This document shows, in pieces, positions 1 to 6,981 of a stretch of DNA of 9,766 bases. Under the pieces are notes generated by a model, which did no database searches, had not been told where the DNA came from, and worked only from the letters and a program-made list of their open reading frames with translations. The stretch is from Clostridiales bacterium (GTDB lineage Bacteria > Bacillota > Clostridia > Peptostreptococcales > Anaerovoracaceae), in contig JAAYYX010000255.1 in assembly GCA_012515135.1 (NCBI GenBank), positions 1 to 9,766 on the forward strand, read 5' to 3'. Numbering within the stretch: the stretch's first letter is position 1; each line of letters opens with the position of its first letter. The translations under genes and the position numbers were made by a program.

Positions 1-39
1 AAAAGAGCCGTAAAGACCATTGCTGTGTATATTTTTTTG

Positions 40-1110
40 TTATTCAAATAGTTTTTTCAATCCTTCCATGTAAGGCGGCCTTACGATGCCTTTTTCCGTT
101 ATTACCGCACTTATGTATTTGTGATCCGTAACGTCAAAAGAAGGATTATATGTCTTTGTTCCTTCAGGTGCCATATCTTTTTCGTACCACATTTTGTATA
201 TCTCTTCTCCGTCCCGGAGTTCTATTTTTATCTGCTCCCCGGAAGGAGTGTCAAGATCTATGGTGGATAAAGGTGCATACATATAAAAAGGTATATTATA
301 CTCTTTTGCCAGTATGGCCAGGGCGGATGTGCCTATCTTGTTGGCGCCGTCCCCGTTGGCCGCCATCCTGTCACATCCTGTTACTACTGCATCTATCCAT
401 CCGTTCTTCATGACTGCGGATGCCATATTATCACATATGAGAGTCACATCCACTCCGGCCTTTTTAAGTTCCCATGCGGTCAGCCTTGATCCCTGAAGAA
501 GCGGTCTTGTTTCATCTGCAAATACTTTGAATCCGTATCCCTTCTCTTTTCCCAGGTATATTGGTGCCAGACATGTTCCGTACTTTGCGGTGGCCAGTGC
601 TCCCGCATTGCAGTGGGTAAGTATACCCATCCCCGGGTGAAGAAGTTCAAGTCCGTATCTTCCCATGGCATAGCATGCCTCTTCATCCTCTATTCTTATT
701 TTTTCGGCCTCCCGGAGCAGTTCTTCTTTTATCTTTTTGGCCGAATCTTCCCATGAGATGCCGGTATCTTTTATGTCTTCATATTCCTTGAGTTTTTTCT
801 CCATACGGTCAAGTGCCCAAAAAAGATTGACCGCTGTAGGTCTTGATGTTTCAAGATACTCTTTTGTCTCCCGAAATTTCAACGAAAATTCTTTATAGTC
901 CCTGGTTTTTAGATCCTTTAATGCCGCCCACAGCCCATATGCAGCTGCAATGCCTATGGCAGGTGCCCCTCTGACCTTTAGATTTTTTATGGCATCCCAA
1001 ATATCCTCTTTTGTATTTATTTCTATGAATCTTTCTTCTCCGGGAAGCAGCCTCTGGTCCAGGATCAGAAGTTTTCCTTCTTCAAATTTCAATGGCAATC
1101 CATCAGACAT
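40..1110 (-). CDS. mtnA: S-methyl-5-thioribose-1-phosphate isomerase
   Basis: This 356-residue cytosolic protein matches the full length of MtnA, which converts methylthioribose-1-phosphate (or, in DHAP-shunt pathways, 5-deoxyribose-1-phosphate) to the ribulose form in salvage of methylthioadenosine. Visible family motifs are RGAPAIG (48-53 region), THCNAG with Cys167, ADETRP (198-203), and TGCDRMAANGD with Asp247. Cys167 and Asp247 fit the family's catalytic Cys/Asp pair. It belongs to the eIF-2B alpha/beta/delta-like fold family, but the active-site motifs favour the isomerase over a translation factor or ribose-1,5-bisphosphate isomerase. The ATG at 1110 follows GGAGAG at 1116-1121. It lies downstream of patA on the same strand but is separated from it by a hairpin terminator and has its own promoter. 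Only 39 bases remain beyond the stop, with no terminator or partner gene visible. Confidence 0.95.
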   Translation of the reverse strand: MSDGLPLKFEEGKLLILDQRLLPGEERFIEINTKEDIWDAIKNLKVRGAPAIGIAAAYGLWAALKDLKTRDYKEFSLKFRETKEYLETSRPTAVNLFWALDRMEKKLKEYEDIKDTGISWEDSAKKIKEELLREAEKIRIEDEEACYAMGRYGLELLHPGMGILTHCNAGALATAKYGTCLAPIYLGKEKGYGFKVFADETRPLLQGSRLTAWELKKAGVDVTLICDNMASAVMKNGWIDAVVTGCDRMAANGDGANKIGTSALAILAKEYNIPFYMYAPLSTIDLDTPSGEQIKIELRDGEEIYKMWYEKDMAPEGTKTYNPSFDVTDHKYISAVITEKGIVRPPYMEGLKKLFE

Positions 1111-1140
1111 TTATTCTCTCCTTTTTTGGGACACAAATCA

Positions 1141-1175
1141 ATTATACTATAACAACAAAGATATTGCATTTACAA
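1141..1175 (-). promoter_or_regulatory. SigA-type promoter for mtnA
   Basis: Read on the minus strand, TTGTAA (1170-1175) and TATAGT (1146-1151) are separated by 18 bases. An overlapping exact TATAAT lies at 1141-1146 but has no -35 partner at the right distance. The site is downstream of the patA terminator, so mtnA can be transcribed independently. Assigned from consensus similarity only. Confidence 0.55.
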
Positions 1176-1192
1176 AAATCCAATACGACATC

Positions 1193-1223
1193 AAAAGGGG
1201 CCGGCCAAAGCCGGTCCCTTTTT
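1193..1223 (-). terminator. Intrinsic terminator after patA
   Basis: A 13-pair stem (1193-1205 with 1210-1222) with a four-base loop and one G-T pair begins 27 bases beyond the patA stop. The arms are G/C-rich in the middle and flanked by A and T runs. The T run is longer on the plus strand (five T) than on the minus strand (four T), but only minus-strand genes converge on it, so it is assigned to patA. Confidence 0.8.
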
Positions 1224-1249
1224 GTTTCTGTAATGGATTTTTGTCTTTT

Positions 1250-2611
1250 TTAGAGGTTGAATTCCTTCTTTGCGTCAGCCAGAGCTTCATCCAGCTTAGC
1301 CAGGACTTCGTCCATGGTTTCCTGCTTTAATACTGCAGGGGGCTCAATACGAACTGTCTTGGCATTAACCAGGGTTCCTGCCGTCATAACGTGTCTTTCG
1401 AACATGCCCTTGGTTACTTTGTATCCTACTTCTGCTTCAGGGAATTCCATACAGATCAGAAGCCCTGCGCCTCTGTATCCAACCAATACTGTCGGATATT
1501 TCTGCTTCAGTTTTTCCAGTCCTGCCATGATATACGCACCTTTTTCTGCACACATCTTGGGAACATCGTTCTCCAGCATGAATTTGATGGTGGAAATAGC
1601 TGCTGAACAAGCCAGTGGGTTTCCGCCGAATGTGGGTGATCCAAGTATCCATGGATTGTCTATAAGTTTTTCTACCCACATCTTGGGCCTTGCGATTATA
1701 CCTGTGATAGGCATAACTCCGCCGCCGAAAGCTTTACCGTATGTCATTATATCGGGAACTATTCCTTCATGCTCTACTCTCCACATGGTCCCGCATCTTC
1801 CCATACCTGTCTGGATCTCATCACAAATAAGAGCAACATCATACTTGTCGCATATTTCTCTTACTTTTTTGAAATATCCTTCCGGTGGGATCTGAACGCC
1901 TGCTTCGCCCTGAATAGGCTCGATGATAACTCCTGCTACCTTTTCGCCTACTGTCTGCAGATTCTTTATGGCTGCTTCCATGGCATCCGCATTACCGAAT
2001 TCAACATGCTGGACCTGCTGGATAAGAGGAACATAATCTTCTCTGTATGCGCCCTTGCCTCCCATTGAGATGGCACCCATGGATTTTCCGTGGAATGCGC
2101 CGACAGTTGATATGTACCATCTGCCGCCTGTTGCCAGTCTTGCCAGCTTCAGAGCCATTTCTACAGCTTCTGCTCCGCCGTTTGTAAAGAAGCAGTACTG
2201 GAGATCTCCCGGCGTTATCATTGCCAGTATATTAGCAAGATATCCTCTGAGCGGATCAACCAGTTCCTGTGAATGCAGTGCATATTTATCCAGCTGAGCC
2301 TTAACTGTCTTGAGGATAGCAGGGTTTCTATGGCCGCATGTGTAGATGCCGAATCCGCCCAAACAGTCGATGAACTGTGTTCCGTGCAGGTCCTCAAAAT
2401 GCTCTTCCGAGTCTGTCCATTCAATGAATGCCGCATCGTCGGATACAGATTTTCTGTATTCCAGCCATCCGGGGTTTACATTTTCATTGAAGTTCTTGAT
2501 GGAGTCATCGTGTATAGCTGTTTTGTCAGCTTCTGACAAGCTTTCGCTTTCAATGTAGCCAACGACTCTTCTTGCTTCTTCTAAAGCTTTTGCTTTATTC
2601 ATTTCAGTCAT
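1250..2611 (-). CDS. patA: Putrescine aminotransferase (class III, PLP-dependent)
   Basis: This 453-residue cytosolic enzyme transfers the amino group of putrescine to 2-oxoglutarate, giving 4-aminobutanal (which cyclises to pyrroline) and glutamate, the first step of putrescine catabolism. It resembles E. coli PatA/YgjG throughout, including NVNPGWLEYRKSV (45-57), the FIDCLGGFGIY block (80-90), LHSQELVDPLR (112-122), GAFHGKS (171-177), EPIQGEAGV (231-239), and VNAKTVRIEPP (415-425). Asp264 in CDEIQTG and Lys293 in YGKAFGGG are the expected PLP-binding Asp and Schiff-base Lys. The ATG at 2611 is chosen because AGGAGG (2619-2624) lies seven bases upstream; a TTG start at 2641 would place the ribosome site inside the gene. 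Ornithine or acetylornithine aminotransferase is the main alternative, but the N-terminal NPG block and similarity to YgjG favour putrescine. The upstream sigma-54-like promoter also agrees with the known RpoN control of E. coli patA. Confidence 0.9.
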   Translation of the reverse strand: MTEMNKAKALEEARRVVGYIESESLSEADKTAIHDDSIKNFNENVNPGWLEYRKSVSDDAAFIEWTDSEEHFEDLHGTQFIDCLGGFGIYTCGHRNPAILKTVKAQLDKYALHSQELVDPLRGYLANILAMITPGDLQYCFFTNGGAEAVEMALKLARLATGGRWYISTVGAFHGKSMGAISMGGKGAYREDYVPLIQQVQHVEFGNADAMEAAIKNLQTVGEKVAGVIIEPIQGEAGVQIPPEGYFKKVREICDKYDVALICDEIQTGMGRCGTMWRVEHEGIVPDIMTYGKAFGGGVMPITGIIARPKMWVEKLIDNPWILGSPTFGGNPLACSAAISTIKFMLENDVPKMCAEKGAYIMAGLEKLKQKYPTVLVGYRGAGLLICMEFPEAEVGYKVTKGMFERHVMTAGTLVNAKTVRIEPPAVLKQETMDEVLAKLDEALADAKKEFNL

Positions 2612-2618
2612 TCTATGA

Positions 2619-2624
2619 CCTCCT
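2619..2624 (-). promoter_or_regulatory. Ribosome binding site deciding the patA start
   Basis: A perfect AGGAGG sits seven bases before the ATG at 2611. It fixes the start there and excludes the in-frame TTG at 2641, which has no comparable site upstream. Confidence 0.85.
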
Positions 2625-2642
2625 CTTTTATCACCGCCCAAA

Positions 2643-2657
2643 TTTTAGCGGCTAAAA
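2643..2657. promoter_or_regulatory. 15-base dyad in the patA leader
   Basis: TTTTAGCGGCTAAAA is a perfect inverted repeat of seven bases around one central base. It falls about 15 to 30 bases downstream of the start site predicted by the sigma-54-like element. The one-base centre makes it a poor RNA hairpin and a better candidate for a dimeric DNA-binding regulator. The regulator is unknown. Confidence 0.35.
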
Positions 2658-2683
2658 ATATAACTTTGTACCTTTATTATAAT

Positions 2684-2699
2684 ACAAGTTTCGTGCCAA
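2684..2699 (-). promoter_or_regulatory. Sigma-54 (RpoN) -24/-12 promoter for patA
   Basis: On the minus strand the sequence TTGGCACGAAACTTGT matches the sigma-54 consensus TGGCACG-N4-TTGC. The invariant GG (2696-2697) is followed by ten bases and then GT where GC is usual. Only that last position departs from consensus. It predicts a start near 2672, about 60 bases before the patA ATG. An overlapping TATAAT at 2676-2681 could be a SigA -10, but no good -35 lies 16-18 bases upstream of it. Confidence 0.65.
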
Positions 2700-2768
2700 G
2701 ATGTTAAAAAAATGACACCTTTTTCATTAAAAAGCCTGTTCCCCTTTTGTTTCAATGAGTCCTGCATA

Positions 2769-2794
2769 TCACTTTTTTGAGGTATTATAAGTGA
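2769..2794. promoter_or_regulatory. Possible enhancer-binding dyad upstream of patA
   Basis: TCACTT (2769-2774) and AAGTGA (2789-2794) form a six-base inverted repeat with 14 bases between. The centre is about 110 bases upstream of the predicted sigma-54 start, a usual distance for a bacterial enhancer-binding protein. Short half-sites in A/T-rich DNA can arise by chance, so this is a weak call. Apart from this dyad, the -24/-12 element and the terminator, the 2642-2931 gap shows no gene. Confidence 0.3.
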
Positions 2795-2872
2795 CGATCA
2801 TATTACAGCAAACTTGTACTATAATAAAAGCAATTTGTCAAAATCTTCTCTCATAAATCATACAAAAAAGTT

Positions 2873-2904
2873 AAATGCCGTCTCAAAAGTGAGACGGCAT
2901 TTTT
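2873..2904 (-). terminator. Intrinsic terminator after the COG2426 membrane gene
   Basis: A perfect 13-pair stem (2873-2885 with 2890-2902) with the loop AAAG begins 27 bases beyond the stop at 2932. On the minus strand it is followed by TTTAACTTTTTTG, a split T run. On the plus strand the T run is continuous, so the hairpin may also stop transcription from the other side. It ends the unit holding the CofE-like and membrane protein genes. Confidence 0.8.
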
Positions 2905-2931
2905 ATCAAATCTTTTTCCCCTTCAGTTGTT

Positions 2932-3408
2932 TCAAAAAATACTTGTGAATCCAAAAGTTATTCCCGTGACCAGAAATCCCGCAGCCAGCACACCCAAAAA
3001 AATCATCGGCAGAGCTTCTTTCCAGGGCATTTCAAGTACGGTGGCCACCAGTGCCCCTGTCCATGCACCGGTCCCCGGAAGGGGGATCGCCACAAGTATA
3101 AAAAGCCCAAGTTTTCTGTACTTTATGACCTTCTGTCCCTTTATATGCCCTTTTTCTTCCAGCTTTTGAACTATGAGCCCAAGTTTTTCAAAGGATTTCA
3201 TCCAGTTGAATATCCTCTTCAAAAACCAGAGTATAAAAGGTATGGGTAGCATATTGCCGAAAACGCTTACAGCATATGAAAGCCATATGGGCAGGCCGTG
3301 ATACACTCCAAAAGGGATACCTCCTCTAAGCTCAATAACCGGGATAGCAGATACTGCTGCAGTGGCAAGTATTTTACCCGCAAGAGTGGCAGTTATCCAT
3401 TCAAACAT
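2932..3408 (-). CDS. Small multidrug-export family membrane protein (COG2426-like)
   Basis: This 158-residue protein is an integral membrane protein of the family named small multi-drug export (Pfam Sm_multidrug_ex, COG2426). The transport role implied by that name is poorly supported, so the substrate should be treated as unknown. Characteristic blocks are IELRGGIPFG (25-34), GNMLPIPFIL (51-60) and IPLPGTGAWTGALVA (108-122). Hydrophobic segments lie near 10-24, 41-63, 100-123 and 134-155, with a charged loop around 64-99 containing many lysines. The two proline/glycine-rich blocks resemble the re-entrant motifs of DedA-like membrane proteins. It follows the CofE-like gene by 50 bases on the same strand without a terminator between, so the two are probably cotranscribed. 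A purine-rich site (GAGAGGGG) precedes the ATG at 3408. Confidence 0.8.
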   Translation of the reverse strand: MFEWITATLAGKILATAAVSAIPVIELRGGIPFGVYHGLPIWLSYAVSVFGNMLPIPFILWFLKRIFNWMKSFEKLGLIVQKLEEKGHIKGQKVIKYRKLGLFILVAIPLPGTGAWTGALVATVLEMPWKEALPMIFLGVLAAGFLVTGITFGFTSIF

Positions 3409-3458
3409 ACTGTCAGTTTCCCCTCTCTTTTTTATGTGGTCCGTTTCTTTTCATTAAA

Positions 3459-4649
3459 TCACTTTGTATAATTATCAAAATACCCCTGTATATAAACAAT
3501 GGGCGTTCCTTTGTCTCCGCTGCCCGATATGAGATCACAGAGAGACCCTATCAGATCGGTGAGCCTTCTTGGTGTGGTTCCCTGGGAAACCATTTTGCCC
3601 TCAAGGTCAGCATCCTTATTCTTTATATAATCGGAAACCGCCTTTTTAAGTTCTTCTCCATTTAAGTGGGCAAAATCATTATCCGCCAGATATTTGAGTT
3701 TTATTTCGCTGGGAGTGCCTGAAAGACCTTCCGTATATCCCGGCGAGACAACAGGGTCAGCCAGTTCCCATATCTTTCCGACAGGATCTTTAAAGGCACC
3801 ATCACCATATACCAGGACTTCCACATTCTTTCCCGTTGCCTTTTTTATTTCATCTCTGACAGAATCAACAAATTTGTCACAGTCATTTGGGAAAAGCTTG
3901 ATCGTCTCTTCTGTTGCTTTGTTTGATCCAAGTATCCCGTACCTGCTGTTTGATCCGCTGCCGTCAACGCTTTTATCAAGTATATCATCAAGACCAAGAA
4001 TCTTTTTTGCTCCCGCATCCCTGAGGATCTGTTTGGTTCTTTCTCTGGTATGTATATCACAGGTCAGGACATTTTTTGTGTAAAGAAGTATTGTTTTGGG
4101 ATCGTTTGAAAAAATTATTTCAGCTTCGGCTCCTTCCTCTTGGATCAGCTGCTTATAATAACTGATATAATCCATCCCGGTAAAAGGATGTTTTGATTTA
4201 CCGAACAGTTTTTCGAACTCCTTTTGTGTCAGAACTTTTTTATATGGATCCACTCCCTTTTCATACATAAGATCTATATCAACAAGATGGTTTCCGACTT
4301 CATCGCTGGGATAGCTTAACATCAAAAATATTTTTTTTGCTCCCCTTGCTATTCCTTTAAGACATATGGCAAATCTGTTTCTACTGAGTATGGGGAAAAT
4401 AACGCCTATTTCCTCTCCCCCCAATTTGTTTCTCACATCCTTTGCCAGTTGTTCTTTTGTTGCATAGTTGCCCTGAGCCCTGGCAAGGACCGCTTCGGTT
4501 ATGCCTATCACATCTTTATCCATTACCGTGAATTCCCCTGAAGCTGACGCCCCAAGCACCGTGTCAGTGACTATTTTTTTGAGATCGTCCCCTTCTCTTA
4601 TTATTGGCGCCCGGAGTCCCCTTGCAACCGTTCCTACTCTTCTTTCCAT
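3459..4649 (-). CDS. CofE-like F420-0:L-glutamate ligase family protein
   Basis: This 396-residue soluble protein belongs to the F420-0:gamma-glutamyl ligase family (CofE, COG1478), whose archaeal members add glutamate to the redox cofactor F420 using GTP. Supporting segments are GDDL (20-23), DVIGITEAVLARAQG (46-60), the YGDGAFKDPVG block (281-291) followed by the acidic ELADP (295-299), and the GTTPRRLTDLIGSLCD block (357-372). It is far longer than archaeal CofE proteins of about 250 residues, with extra sequence around 80-200, and it is not fused to the FbiB nitroreductase domain. No other F420 biosynthesis gene is in the window, and typical Clostridia are not known to make F420, so its natural substrate may be a different glutamylation target. 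The start at 4649 follows AGGAGA (4658-4663). It has its own promoter downstream of copA. Confidence 0.75.
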   Translation of the reverse strand: MERRVGTVARGLRAPIIREGDDLKKIVTDTVLGASASGEFTVMDKDVIGITEAVLARAQGNYATKEQLAKDVRNKLGGEEIGVIFPILSRNRFAICLKGIARGAKKIFLMLSYPSDEVGNHLVDIDLMYEKGVDPYKKVLTQKEFEKLFGKSKHPFTGMDYISYYKQLIQEEGAEAEIIFSNDPKTILLYTKNVLTCDIHTRERTKQILRDAGAKKILGLDDILDKSVDGSGSNSRYGILGSNKATEETIKLFPNDCDKFVDSVRDEIKKATGKNVEVLVYGDGAFKDPVGKIWELADPVVSPGYTEGLSGTPSEIKLKYLADNDFAHLNGEELKKAVSDYIKNKDADLEGKMVSQGTTPRRLTDLIGSLCDLISGSGDKGTPIVYIQGYFDNYTK

Positions 4650-4700
4650 ATTCTTTTTCTCCTGTCTTTTTGCTGGAAAACAGCCTGCTGTTCCCTGTCA

Positions 4701-4729
4701 ATTATACAACCTGAAAGGCTTAAATACAA
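4701..4729 (-). promoter_or_regulatory. Promoter for the CofE-like gene
   Basis: On the minus strand TTGTAT (4724-4729) and an exact TATAAT (4701-4706) are separated by 17 bases. The -35 matches consensus at only three of six positions, so activity relies on the -10. The element overlaps the inverted repeat at the end of copA. Confidence 0.5.
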
Positions 4730-4745
4730 ATGTTTTAAGCCTTTC
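4713..4745 (-). other. Hairpin spanning the copA stop codon
   Basis: A perfect 12-base inverted repeat (4713-4724 with 4734-4745) with a nine-base loop includes the last codons and the stop of copA (4735-4737). There is no T run after it on the minus strand, so it is not a standard intrinsic terminator. It may protect the copA mRNA 3' end or act as a weak, Rho-assisted stop. It also lies within the promoter of the next gene, so as DNA it could be an operator. Confidence 0.5.
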
Positions 4746-6876
4746 TGAGCCTCAATGCATTTGTAACTACACAAAGGGAACTCATGGACATGGCTGCAGC
4801 GGCAAACATGGGATCCAGGGTCCATCCTGTAAACGGATAAAAGACTCCTGCTGCCAGAGGAATGCCCAAAGAGTTATAGAAAAACGCCCAAAAAAGATTC
4901 TGCTTTATGTTTCTTACCACTGCCTTGCTGAGTTTCACTGCACAAGCACCGTCTTTTGGATCTTCATGCATAAGCACGATATCAGCAGCTTCTATTGCGA
5001 TATCCGTTCCCGCTCCTATGGCTATTCCCGTGTCGGCAGCCTTTAGAGCAGGTGCATCATTTATACCGTCTCCTATCATCAAAACATTTCTGCCTTCTTT
5101 TTTTATATCATCTATAACATTCTTTTTTTCTTCCGGCATAACTTGCGCCACCACTTTGTCTATGCCTGTTTCCTTTGCTATGGCCTCTGCTGTTATTTGA
5201 TTGTCTCCTGTGAGCATTACCGTTTCTATGCCCATTTCTTTGAGTTCAAGAACAGCTTCCCGGCTGCTTTCCTTCGGCTCATCCCTTAATGCTATGATCC
5301 CGGCAAGACCACCGTCTATTCCTGTGTATATGAGGGTCCTTCCTGTTTCGTACAATTTGGCAGTCTGTCCCCCTTCGACCAATATGTCATTTTCCTGCAT
5401 GAACTCTTTGTTCCCCGACAACACCCTTTTCCCTTCTATGATGCCTTCTATCCCTCTTCCCGGCATTACAAGGAATCTGTCCACTTTTTTTATGTCCAGT
5501 CCTTTTTTCTCTGCTATTTCTATTATGGGCAAACCTAGCGGGTGCTCCGACAGTTTTTCAAGGGAAGCAGTATAAACTATGATGTCTTCTTCGGTTCCTT
5601 TTATTGTAACGATTTCGCTTATTTCAGGCCTCCCTTTTGTAAGTGTGCCGGTCTTGTCTATCACGGCAACTTGGGTTTTTGAAACTGTTTCCAGAGCTTC
5701 TGCAGTCCGAAAAAGTATACCTTTTTCGGCTCCCCTTCCCGTTCCTGCCATTATTGCAAGAGGTGTGGCAAGACCCAAAGCACAGGGACATGATATAACC
5801 AGTACAGCGATGCTCATGGAACCGACCCTATCAAGTTCTGCACCGGCTAATATCCAGCAGACAGCTGTTATCACAGCGATCAATATGACGATGGGGACAA
5901 AAAAAGCAGAAACTTTATCAGCCAGCCTTGCTATTGGAGCTTTTGAATCGGCTGCTTCCTCTACAAGTCTTATTATTCCTGAAAATGCAGTTTCTTCACC
6001 CACCTTGTCCGCCTTCATTTTTAAGTATCCGGCCTTATTGATGGTCGCTGTGAAAACTTCATCTCCGGGACCTTTATCAACGGGCATGCTTTCCCCTGTA
6101 AGGGTCGACTCATCCAGGATGCATGTGCCTTCTGTTACTGTCCCGTCTGCCGGTATGCTTTCTCCTGATTTGACCGCAATGATATCTCCCGGCAGAAGAT
6201 CCTCTGCAGGTATGATTTTTTCATGTCCGTCTTTTGTGATTATCCTTGCTTCCCTCGGAGCAAGAGCCATCAGTTTTTTTACGGCATCACCGGTCCTGCC
6301 CTTGGATCGTACTTCCAGCCATTTCCCCATGGTCACCAGAGTCAGGATCATAACTGCAGATTCGAAATACCCCAGGATCAATGCGGCCAGTGAACCTATG
6401 GCAATGAGAGAATCCATGTTGGGTGCTGCTTTAAAAAGCAGTTTGGTTCCTCTTGTGTAGTATTTGTAATTGATGACCGCCACAGGAAAAGCCAAGATGC
6501 CCAGGCCCCAGGAAGGTACTTCAGGGACCGGCAGCTTTATCATTTCTCCCATTGACAAAACCATAAGAGGGATCAGAAATCCCAGTGATATCAGAAACCG
6601 GTATTTAAGCTCTTTTATTTCCCCGGCTGTTGTTTTCTCTTGATCTTTTTTGCCCTCATAAGTACTTTTTGCCTCTTCAGCATCATATCCGCTTTCCCTG
6701 ACTGTTTTTACTATTTCGGGAGACCCGATCTGCTTTTCATTAAAATCAACGATCATTGAACCGGAAACAAGACTGACCCTTGCTTCCCTGACAGAAGCCA
6801 TGGCATTCACATTCTTTTCTATTGTTGCAGCGCATGCGGCACAGCCCATGCCTTTTATTATATATTTTTTTTTCAT
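4735..6876 (-). CDS. copA: Copper-exporting P1B-type ATPase
   Basis: This 713-residue membrane ATPase pumps Cu(+) out of the cytoplasm. One heavy-metal-associated domain at 1-70 carries GMGCAAC (Cys12, Cys15). Membrane helices follow from about 93, and then the actuator domain with TGES (260-263). The ion-binding helix has ISCPCALG (Cys363, Cys365). The phosphorylation site is DKTGT (Asp407), the nucleotide-binding domain has SEHPLG (His445-Pro446), and the hinge is GDGINDAP (602-609). YN (667-668) in the next-to-last helix and MSMSS (696-700) in the last are the Cu(+) signature of the P1B-1 class, separating it from Zn/Cd and Co pumps. The first two core helices (about 154-188) are joined with almost no loop. 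The ATG at 6876 has GGAG eight bases upstream (6885-6888). No CsoR, CopY or CopZ gene adjoins it; it diverges from feoAB. Confidence 0.95.
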   Translation of the reverse strand: MKKKYIIKGMGCAACAATIEKNVNAMASVREARVSLVSGSMIVDFNEKQIGSPEIVKTVRESGYDAEEAKSTYEGKKDQEKTTAGEIKELKYRFLISLGFLIPLMVLSMGEMIKLPVPEVPSWGLGILAFPVAVINYKYYTRGTKLLFKAAPNMDSLIAIGSLAALILGYFESAVMILTLVTMGKWLEVRSKGRTGDAVKKLMALAPREARIITKDGHEKIIPAEDLLPGDIIAVKSGESIPADGTVTEGTCILDESTLTGESMPVDKGPGDEVFTATINKAGYLKMKADKVGEETAFSGIIRLVEEAADSKAPIARLADKVSAFFVPIVILIAVITAVCWILAGAELDRVGSMSIAVLVISCPCALGLATPLAIMAGTGRGAEKGILFRTAEALETVSKTQVAVIDKTGTLTKGRPEISEIVTIKGTEEDIIVYTASLEKLSEHPLGLPIIEIAEKKGLDIKKVDRFLVMPGRGIEGIIEGKRVLSGNKEFMQENDILVEGGQTAKLYETGRTLIYTGIDGGLAGIIALRDEPKESSREAVLELKEMGIETVMLTGDNQITAEAIAKETGIDKVVAQVMPEEKKNVIDDIKKEGRNVLMIGDGINDAPALKAADTGIAIGAGTDIAIEAADIVLMHEDPKDGACAVKLSKAVVRNIKQNLFWAFFYNSLGIPLAAGVFYPFTGWTLDPMFAAAAMSMSSLCVVTNALRLRKA

Positions 6877-6915
6877 TATTATTTCTCCATGATTTTATCT
6901 GCTTTTTTATGGGTA

Positions 6916-6944
6916 ATATTATATCATACTCAACCAAATTTCAA
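6916..6944 (-). promoter_or_regulatory. Promoter for copA
   Basis: On the minus strand TTGAAA (6939-6944) pairs with TAATAT (6916-6921) at 17 bases or with an exact TATAAT (6918-6923) at 15 bases. The short-spacer reading would suit a promoter that needs an activator, but this cannot be decided from sequence. The -35 element directly abuts the -35 of the divergent feo promoter. Confidence 0.5.
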
Positions 6945-6973
6945 TTGACATGTGTTTTGTTTTGGATTATAAT
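6945..6973 (+). promoter_or_regulatory. Exact consensus promoter for feoA-feoB
   Basis: TTGACA (6945-6950) and TATAAT (6968-6973) are separated by exactly 17 bases, a perfect SigA match. The expected start is near 6980, giving a leader of about 64 bases before feoA. A promoter this strong on an iron importer implies tight repression when iron is sufficient. Confidence 0.85.
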
Positions 6974-6981
6974 TCTTTTGA

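Noticed and set aside
1257..1895. A 212-codon plus-strand open frame opposite patA
   Set aside because: It is an antisense shadow of a well-conserved aminotransferase gene, with a low-complexity Ser/Pro-rich product.
2612..2641. The ten-codon upstream extension of patA from a TTG at 2641
   Set aside because: It would bury the perfect AGGAGG inside the coding region, and the extra residues do not resemble PatA.
2676..2681. TATAAT as the main SigA -10 for patA
   Set aside because: The sequence 16-18 bases upstream has no -35 resemblance, whereas the overlapping sigma-54 element matches at nearly every position. It remains possible as a secondary promoter.
2820..2904. A possible short plus-strand RNA from a TATAAT at 2820-2825 to the hairpin at 2873-2904
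   Set aside because: There is no -35 at suitable spacing, and the hairpin is explained as the terminator of the minus-strand gene ending at 2932.
4676..4695. A small inverted repeat (AACAG and CTGTT around four bases) in the CofE-like gene leader
   Set aside because: The stem is only five pairs with no attached regulatory signature, so it is not listed as a riboswitch or attenuator.
5579..6460. A 293-codon open frame on the plus strand opposite copA
   Set aside because: It lies wholly inside copA, which has every P-type ATPase motif. The translation is Ser/Pro/Ala-rich, as expected of an antisense shadow, and there is no ribosome site.
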